Source of the DNA: Catonia carolina
Taxonomy: Eukaryota > Arthropoda > Insecta > Hemiptera > Achilidae
Assembly: GCA_035578175.1 (NCBI GenBank)
Contig: JAQMRL010000003.1
Coordinates: forward strand, 27,166,672 to 27,230,671
Reading direction: 5' to 3'
DNA length: 64,000 nt
The notes under the pieces are model-generated. The model had not been told where the DNA came from. It worked only from the letters and a program-made list of their open reading frames with translations, and did not search any database. Positions 56,290 through 64,000 of this stretch are shown here, one piece after another; the first letter of the stretch is position 1; the number at the start of each line of letters is the position of its first letter. The position numbers were made by a program, and so were the translations under genes.

Positions 56290-59200
56290 CGTCAAAATTA
56301 AAGAAAAACAAAATAAAACAATTAAATATATAATATATTATACATATATTTTCGGGTAATTATTTGACGACATTCATTGAATCTACTGTATAATAATAGT
56401 GTAACGTTTCTTCCGGTTTCTTTCAGGATCTGGTTATTTCTAAATAGAAAAGTCTCAAATTAATTTATAACAAATATTTATTTACAAATCAATTTACTTA
56501 ATTAATTGTTACAAATTTTTAATAACAATTAAACTACACTAAAATAGTTATATAAATGACGAACTATATTTTTAATATAAAATTTTCTAAAACATAACCA
56601 AGCCTTAAAAAAAATTTAGTTAAAAATAAATACAGCCAATTACATTTATATAAATAATTATTTCTTATTTACAACCGTATAACAATATTGTACACTAACT
56701 GTCCTTCACGAATAAACCTGACGCATTATGTACGAACCGTTTTTGATTCACTTCACAACTGTTCACACAACATTAACACTACAAAAAGGCGGGCGCTTTA
56801 AACAGTCATTGAACGTTTTTGAAGGATCTAGAGAATTAAAACAACAATAGAACACTCTACTCTATTCTATTTAAACAAAAAGCGAGGGTGGCGCCAAAAA
56901 AACAATTATTATGTCAAACGTGAAGGATTCTCACATACAAACGCTGTCTAATCAAACGCCATTGTTCAGCCGGTTTTATATAACAATATCGAAGGTAACT
57001 ATAAGAAAGTTTCTTTTCTACACGCTATTTACTGAAGGATAGCCCAAGATATCTTTCCAGAAGGCTTTATGTAAGCGTTTGGTGAACCAAAAATATATTA
57101 ACACTACTTAATTTTCCATTTTAAATGTTCGGTAGAAATGTTTTATGGTGTCTCGTACAAATGATAGGTTCAGTAATAGATTAGTAATGTTTCTGATGAA
57201 ATTTTATTATTGTACTTTTTACATGAAAAATCTATTAAACAAATTCACAGTCATAGCTTTATCCTGTTAAAAAAAATTGAAATGAGTTGTTAATTTACTT
57301 TGGTAAAAACTTTCATTTGCGAACTTTATCAGAAGCTTGGATATTCTTTCTGAAACGGTTTTTATTATTTTAAAATTCAAAAACTAAATAACTGAATTTA
57401 TTTTCAAAATAATGATATTTTATATATGTAAATTTATTCATAGTAAAAATATTTAGTAAATTTGTAACATAAATTGTTTTGTATGAAAAATATAGTCATA
57501 AATAAATTTTTAAAATTTATTGTTTTCGTTTTGCACAATTCAAACGTCCAAAAGTAATTGTTTGATTTCTCTGCTGTAGAAAAACAACACACAGTATTGA
57601 ATAACGGGGGAAGAGAAGATTAAGGGTGAGGATTGCATGAGGAAGGTTCTTCATTTCCATTGAAGAATAATGTTAGTTGAAGTAGAAAATAAGAAAGCAG
57701 ATGAATTTTATGTACCAGTAAGAAAGACAGAGATAAATGATGTCATACTACAGATGCTTCAGTTTTTCTTCTGCGTTCAGTTCCACCAAATTTTTGCTCC
57801 TAGAAAAAAAATCATGACTTTTAAATTGAAATACCGGCTGCATCAAATGTAAATTTAAATCCACTTGGTCCTTGTTTATTCACGTAAACAAAACCGTAAG
57901 ATATAAACAGGAAACATCTACAATATTCATGTTCATGCAAATTATTCACATTTTCATTCCTGAACAAAGATGCACATCTACATGGATACATTATTTACAT
58001 TTATACTGAATGTTTTATTATTATATAATATCTGATTTTCTCACCCAAAATATATCTTTTTTTATTTTATTGTAAAATAAATTATTAATTTATTTATAAA
58101 TAAATTTGCTGATCACTGATATTTATTGAAGAATCTTTCAATATTTATTTAAGTCTATTGAAACAGGAAATAAATGACATCGTATCTATTCTCAAGAATT
58201 AATTTGAAAAATATATTTTCCAGTATTAGGCTTGTAAGTCTGTCACGATGTTTAATTTGTCAGCCCATCTCTTTCATGGTCACTCAGTCCCTCAAACACC
58301 ACCATGTGACTATACTCCTCATCAGTTGACTTTGTTCCATTTTACAGATGTGGTCAATAGTCAATTCCGACGGCTTTTAGTTAATCTTGAATTTAAATTA
58401 TTCACTTATCAAACCATATTCTTATGTCATAATTTTTCTTCTTTTCTAATTTTGAAACGCCGAGAATCCTACTTACTAAGTGGATCTCCAGTAAGGAAAT
58501 CACTCGAAAAATATCTTTAAAATTTTAAAATCTACTTTTCGCTGCCATAAAGACCTATAAGGACAACAATTAATGCGCAGAACTTCAGAATAGAAGTTTT
58601 TCTTTAAGTTTCCTCAAAATTGTTCCACATGTAGCATTCAACGGCACTAGCGTGTAGTTTACATAAAAATTCGCTTCATTGTATATTAAACATCGAAGAA
58701 ATTTGAATTCTGTGTCCTGTTCTATGCATTAAACATTCAGAATAAGTTTACAACGTCGAGGGCAGATACCAGGAAATCTTACCGACTTAATTTTGATCCA
58801 ACTTATACAAACCAGCCATTTTTTTTCAACGTATACGAGTATATAGGACACGCTAATGGGAGTATTTATTAACTAAAACAACCATAGAAACATCCGCGTA
58901 CAATAAGGAAGGATAAAAAACAACATTTTTTTCTCATCAGTCTTCCTTAACGCATGAGACGTCAATCTTCTTATCCCATTCTCTGAAGAATTCATCAAAA
59001 TATATATCAAATAAATCAGGTGGCAAACTACACCCCTATCTAAACACCATTCTTACTGACTCCGACAAAATATTCCAGCTCATTACTAGACACCCATTTC
59101 TTGTACTATAGATATTTTCAAGAACTTTAATTAACTTAACAGTAAAACCAATAATTTTCCTCCAATTTATATAAAATGTTAAAATATATTCCTTTAGAAA

Positions 59201-59553
59201 TATAGGTTTTTAGTTTCAGTTGCACCAAATTGTATCGTAACCAAAATTTTATTGTACCAAATTTTATGTCCGCTTTCTTTAAAATTTCTATATTTTTAAC
59301 TCGATCTAGCGAAGCCAACTCACAATTGTTTTTCTGAAACCCATTTATTTAACTGTTATTCTTCTTAAAAATCTTGGTTGGATAATTCAAACCTTTGAGC
59401 AAAGTAAATAAATGAAGTAGTTTTTAACAAAAAAACGGAAAATGTTCTTCTTAGTGCTACAAGATGTGCTATTACTCTATTTCCGTCAATTAAGAGATTG
59501 TTATTTATAATAAATAACATTGTAATAAGTTTCAATCAAGTTAAAAAATGTAA
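56290..59553. other. Long AT-rich region without supported genes
   Basis: A perfect AT palindrome (AATTTATTTATAAATAAATT) is at about 58,091-58,110. Positions 56,400-57,070 are less AT-rich at the right end and begin TGTAACG, recalling a long terminal repeat, but no boundaries could be shown. The 90-codon frame at 58,248-58,520 is not recognisable. Confidence 0.3.
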
Positions 59554-59555
59554 TC

Positions 59556-59735
59556 TTTAAAATGTGTACGTAGCAATCTGTTTAATTTAAGAACAATAAG
59601 CAATTTCATTACCGAATAAGATGAGAATGATGAGTAAATAAGGTGTAGCTTTGTACAGACTCAGGCTGATTATTTCTGAAAGAATATCATTTACTTAACC
59701 CCAACTATCTAAGTACAAAAATAATCACTATCTTA
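59556..59735 (-). repeat. SINE family S1, copy e (5'-truncated)
   Basis: Reverse-oriented landmarks AAGAACAATAAGCAATTTC, AATAAGGTGTAGCTTTGTAC, AGACTCAGGCTGATTATTTC and ACTTAACCCCAACTATC match copies a-d. The tRNA-like head is missing. Confidence 0.6.
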
Positions 59736-59999
59736 TTTTCCCAACATCTGAGGTTATTATAATCAGTTTAAAAACAAAAACTATAAGTAAATAACATGAA
59801 AGTGTTCACATGATAAAGACAATACGCTATGCTATTGCTTCGAAAATAAAAAAAAATTATAATTTTTGAAAACATGATTTAGATAAAAGATGAACAACAG
59901 TAATACAAAAGGTAACAAAATTAATAGCGGTGATAGAATGCGTAAAGGAAGAAGATGATGTTGTTGTTGATATGGACTTCAATTATTTACAATGTAGGT

Positions 60000-60545
60000 T
60001 ACTCGGTAAATCTAAACGGATGGTCAAGCAATTTTATTCGTTTTAGTCGTATTACGTTTTCGCTATTATCAAGTAAATTAGGCGCCAAAGAATTTGGGGA
60101 TCTGCTAATTTTTCTTAATATTTAGAACTTAACTGCGTAATTTATTTTTTCACGGTATTGACACGTAAGTCCTTACGCAACACATAATTTGTCACATACC
60201 ATGGAGCATTTGTAATTATCCGTCAAACTTTTGACTGGAATCGTTGGATAAGCAAGATTCGATTTCGCAGCTGATCCCCGAAGCGGTAACCCATAAGTCC
60301 ACAACGGTTTCAATATGGGTTTGTGCAGTAGGAGCTCGCTCTCTAATGACAGTTGTGAACGCTTGTTTATCATCCAGTACAAATCTTTCAGCTTCAATCC
60401 TACTCTTTTGCGTGTGTTCCAAATATGTTTGGATCAGGTCTAGGTTGGCGTCGATCTAAGTGCATTCTCAAGTATTTTACATCATCTGACTGAGGAACTG
60501 GTCTTTCATTTATTCGTATTGGTGGACATGTGTCTTTCCACTAAC
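60000..60545 (-). pseudogene. Jockey-like LINE reverse transcriptase, C-terminal fragment
   Basis: The reverse strand gives CPPIRINERPVPQSDDVKYL, RMHLDRR, KLKDLYWMINKRSQLSLESE and LLLHKPILKPLWTYGLPLRG, followed after breaks by NAPWYVTNYVLRKDLRV, PNSLAPNLLDNSENVIRLKR. Box order and residues (CPP...YL.LDRR, ILKPLWTYG) parallel the 50-54 kb element, so it may be an older relative. Several frameshifts. Confidence 0.6.
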
Positions 60546-60635
60546 CACTACCTAGCGATGAAATCTGTCTTGAAACACGAAACCTTCGTCTTCAAAAATT
60601 AGTTGTTAAAAAGCTGACATGCAGCGTCGAATTTA
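60546..60635 (-). repeat. Possible SINE family S1 head fragment
   Basis: CCACTACCTAG and GAAACCTTCGTCTTCAAAAA resemble the S1 complement CCACTATCTAG and GGAACCTTCGTCTCCGAAAA of copy c, in the same orientation and order. Confidence 0.3.
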
Positions 60636-60639
60636 CTAC

Positions 60640-61885
60640 TGGATCAACTCGATGGAGTAATAAGTTAGATCTAATGTAGTCATTTTTGGAAGTGAATAAA
60701 GCATATTAATCGGGATTAATTGAGAAAGTAAGCTATTTAAAAATTAACAATGGTACGGCTTGCAAAAGCTGATAAAGATACTTGAGTTTTAAGCTATATT
60801 TGATCTCAGAGTTTTGAAGTTTTTGAAAAATTAACTTTTATGTTGAAAATTATACACTCGTATTAAAATAGGCTATAATTAATTATTATCGTGATATAAA
60901 GATATTTAACGTATTTAACGTGTTTATAGCTTATATAACTTTATAGCTTCTCTTCCTTAGTATATCTTGATGAATTATTTTAGCAAATACACATTGCTGG
61001 CATACATTTCAACAAACAGATTTGACTCATTTTATGCTCCACTTACCATAAGTAAATAAACGATGCATAAAAGTTATAAAGTTGAGATGAAAATTGTATT
61101 GTTAAGTTCTAGAAAATTTTACACAATATTACATAACAAATAACTTTTAGACTTATTTAGTTAAGATATTTTGTCATTTTGGCATAAAAATTAGCGCGTT
61201 GTAAGCTATCTTGCATCAAAAAGCTTTTATTCAATAATATTTAGATTCACTCCATTTGGTTGAACTGTTATTATTTATTGAAAAACGTAAGTTTTATTTA
61301 GTAATTTTTATATTCTAATATACTCGTATTTATCTATTGATGATTTATTTATTTATTATTGAAATTATTAAAATAATTAACATTTTTTTATTTCCGGGTG
61401 TGTGGTCTATCTCCACGTAAAGACGGTTTGGTTAGTTTACCGGTGGTGGTCGAATCTTGCATACAGACTTTATAGTCATCGCTCCGTAACATATTTTTTA
61501 TAGGTTAAATAAATAAACATTCATTTTGTATTCAAACTATTAAATTAAGCTTTTATTTATTCATTCTTAATAGTTATTTAATTACTGCCCCATGTAAATA
61601 ATTGTAACCAACATATTATGAGCTGTCAAAAACTAATTTTTACAAAATATTTCCATAGTTTTTAATCAATAAAATGTGTTTGTTCCCCATTTAACGAAGG
61701 TATTGTACGACAAACATAAACAGCAGGGGGTTTTAACTAAATTTATTTTCGTTTTGTCCCAGATTTCTCAAAAATTACAAATGATATCGTTTTAGGACCT
61801 ATTTTATTCGCTTTCTCAGATCAAAAACATAAGAAACCATCATTTTTAACTTTAAATTAAAGCCCTAAAAATTTCCTTACGAAAT
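60640..61885. other. AT-rich stretch without recognisable features
   Basis: No gene seen. A CpG-bearing patch is at 61,390-61,490 (GGTTTACCGGTGGTGGTCG-like). Confidence 0.3.
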
Positions 61886-61891
61886 TATTTT

Positions 61892-62050
61892 ATGGGGTGA
61901 GTCAAAATCCGGGCGAAATCTTTCGCTAACCGTAACGCGCTAACGAAGCATTTCCGGACTTACGTTTGTATGAACTTTTTTTATTATTTTTTTATGTATA
62001 GGCCTATTCATCTCTCGAAGTATTTTCGTTTCTTCGTGAATCACCCTGGA
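61892..62050. mobile_element. Short IS630/Tc1-type MITE or remnant
   Basis: The left end TATGGGGTGAGTCAAAATCC and the right end TTCGTGAATCACCCTGGA are inverted versions of a GGGTGA.TCA core, the same core as the termini of the 970-bp element at 6,510-7,479 (AGGGTGATTCAAAAAGAG). The ~155-bp interior has no frame. Confidence 0.45.
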
Positions 62051-62176
62051 AATGCCTAAGTCTTAAGTTATTAAAATTCTATTTAGGCATAAGTGTAAAT
62101 TAGATTTAGCCTCAGTTGCAATTACGATGCTAAAACAATATAAATAAAATCGTAAACAAACCTGCTAGAGCCAGTG

Positions 62177-62339
62177 GTTTTTTGTTTTTTTTTTGTTTTG
62201 GTTTAACGTCCGGCTGTTCTGCAATTACTAATAATGCAGACGGTGAAGAATGAAATGATTTTTTTTAACGTATAAAAATATGCCGTGCCTGAATGGGATT
62301 CGAACCCAAGACCGCATGATGAGAGGCGAGCAGGTTACT
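62177..62339 (-). repeat. tRNA-derived SINE with perfect 11-bp target duplication
   Basis: TAGAGCCAGTG flanks the insert exactly at 62,166-62,176 and 62,340-62,350. On the minus strand the insert begins AAGTAACCTGCTCGCC, has box B GGGTTCGAATCCC at tRNA-like distance, then CAGGCACGG, and ends ACGTTAAACCAAAAC and an A-rich tail. The first part of the tRNA head (box A) is truncated. The perfect duplication marks a young insertion. Confidence 0.8.
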
Positions 62340-62351
62340 TAGAGCCAGTGA

Positions 62352-63322
62352 GTGACTGCACACTTTGGGGGGGGGGGATAATAACGGCAAAGAAAAAATT
62401 TGGTTAGTTTTAAAATAACTAGTTTCAGTAAATTCGAAAAAAGTAAATACATTACGCGTTCAGTTTATCAGAGCCAGTTAAGTAAACTCATAAGATCACT
62501 AAATTTCTTCAACATTTTTTCAGTTCGCTTTCTCTTTGTTAAGTAGTAGGTACATTTTTTTCTTTTAATATGGCGAAGCTATGTCTGTTTACTTTCCTCT
62601 GAGAAAACACTGTAATGTGGGTAGACTAACATTTAAATATTTTATTAAGAAAAGCAATATTGTTTTACGCCAGAAAATATTTACTGTTGCGTAATATAGG
62701 CTGGGTTTTAAATTGAAAATATATATACCGTCACATCGAGGAAAAGATTTCGAGAAAAGTAAATATCTGTATATGTAAGCCAGTTAGGTGAACATTTTTA
62801 TTCTTGAAATATGTTTCAAAAAGAAAATTTCTTCTCCTTCATATTTTTTATGTACGCCTACTTGCTCTACGGAACATCCATGAGATATGAAAATTGCTTT
62901 TACCACTTTTGTACGTTTTTATTTATAAAAATTGAATTGAACATTTCTTTGAAGTAAAGTGTAGGTAGAGATTTTCTGGTAATAATTTTCTTTTAAATTA
63001 TGCCAATTTTACTACGTATGTTTCGATGAAAAGAAATGTTAAGAACATTAGAAATAAGTAAGATCATTTTTTAGCCATGTTGTTTAGGTTAACAGTCAAA
63101 AGTCTAGTTTGACAGTTGGTGTAATACCCTAGAAATATTAAAATAAAACGTAAACTAGATTATTAAAGTCTTACATTCTGGGTTAAAATTTGTGACTTCA
63201 TATCAAAATGCCAAGCTTCCAAGTTTTTCCAACTTTTACTTTCCACCCTTCACGAGATACCTTTACTTCGTTCTCTACTGGGTCGTACTGTATTAAAATT
63301 CATTACTATATTATATTTCAGA
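62352..63322. other. AT-rich stretch with a G12 run
   Basis: A G homopolymer occurs near 62,366-62,377. No gene or repeat seen. Confidence 0.35.
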
Positions 63323-63324
63323 GC

Positions 63325-63913
63325 TGATGAGCTCTGAACGTACGCATTGCCCCCTACCCTCTTTATAGCTAGCCAATGACTTACCAGTAACGTTGCCAAC
63401 ACTTGCTGTTGTAGGTCTGTTACATATTTCGCCAGCCATTTTTTGGTATTTCAGTAACATTTATAACCAATGTATAGTACGTTTGTTTTTGGAAGAAGCT
63501 TGTAAGAGGAGGGCGAGTAGGTAGAGTAGGGATAGTTTCAAAGGGGCAAGTGTTGTCTTCTTCTCACTTAATGATCATTCCCTCTCTTTCTAACCGTATA
63601 CTATGTTACAACTACGAGGTGCTTCCCCTACCACTAAACAGAACAGCTCAGCGGCCCACAGCGTTGGAGGGAAAGCTTCTAGCTAGAACAAATGACCTGT
63701 ACATACAATCAGCCGATTATATTATAAAGTATTGCATGTTAACGCGCTCTATAGGCTTAATCAATGTGTTCAGTACGAGATGCAAGACGAGTGAACTACT
63801 GTGGCTCTTATACGCATACGCGCGTAATGTTTGTCAAGCTGAAACATTCGTACAATGACAACGCTGGCAAACGTTCTGATTGGTCTATACGCCTCGAACA
63901 GCAAAGCTCATCA
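63325..63913 (-). mobile_element. Non-autonomous TIR element, long copy (589 bp)
   Basis: Begins TGATGAGCTCTG and ends AAAGCTCATCA, and is an inverted homologue of 33,785-34,154. It carries a central segment of about 230 bases (roughly 63,468-63,701) absent from the short copy, and a polymorphic outer end (GCAAAGCTC against GCAGAGCTC). The open frame in its plus strand is not conserved in the other copy. It may represent the longer parental form. Confidence 0.75.
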
Positions 63914-64000
63914 ACCAAGAAAACCATTATATAGTCCGTTTTTTGTTAGTTGAGTTCTGCTGCAAACAAACTGCGTATGTGTTAGTCCCTGTAAATACAC

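Noticed and set aside
56400..57070. Solo LTR of a retrovirus-like element
   Set aside because: It starts TGTAACG and looks compositionally distinct, but no matching end, target duplication or second copy could be shown.
58248..58520. 90-codon open frame
   Set aside because: No recognisable motif, no conserved context and a composition expected by chance in AT-rich DNA.
62280..62345. True tRNA gene
   Set aside because: It has box B but no complete box A or acceptor stem, and lies between a target-site duplication with an A-rich tail, so it is a SINE.

Overview
The window looks like arthropod nuclear DNA, most probably from an insect. It is AT-rich, almost gene-empty and crowded with decayed transposable elements. 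Recurrent short motifs (taggcctat/c), a repeat family carrying a long (TG)n tract, and the LINE types present would fit a hemipteran. That guess comes from pattern memory, not from a search. There are no operons, ribosome-binding sites, CRISPR arrays or prokaryotic genes.

The only convincing host gene is cut by the left edge: a minus-strand 5' coding exon (97 to 1) resembling the animal C14orf119 family. Everything else recognisable is mobile DNA. At 2.5-7.7 kb there is a LINE fragment, the first copy of an unidentified cassette with two convergent reading frames, and a nest in which a second LINE has been interrupted by a ~1.65 kb repeat (itself split by a 416-bp MITE) and by a 970-bp TIR transposon. 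SINEs and further copies of the ~1 kb repeat (here 'Rep-A') lie at 8.4-20.7 kb. A Jockey-like remnant, a broken mariner and mixed LINE debris fill 21.8-26.7 kb. A pogo/Tigger-type transposon with perfect TIRs is at 29.69-31.66 kb.

From 33.8 to 47.4 kb there is a non-autonomous TIR element (a longer inverted relative lies at 63.3-63.9 kb), a tRNA-type SINE, three LINE ends, an ancient ~145-bp satellite, a 259-bp MITE, a truncated Jockey-like LINE, mariner/Tc1-like debris, and the second, inverted copy of the two-gene cassette. At 49.95-54.23 kb sits the best preserved element: a 4.3-kb Jockey-type LINE with gag-like ORF1, endonuclease/RT ORF2, poly(A) tail and a 9-bp target-site duplication that splits a Rep-A copy. 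The right part holds more LINE and SINE pieces, including a SINE with a perfect 11-bp target-site duplication.

No genes here form a pathway. The content is best read as layers of insertion. Where junctions are clean the order can be read directly: LINE, then Rep-A, then MITE; and Rep-A, then Jockey-type LINE. The most interesting item is the two-copy cassette at 2.87-3.48 and 46.06-46.70 kb. In both copies, oppositely oriented frames end at matching stop codons, which suggests a protein-coding element I do not recognise.
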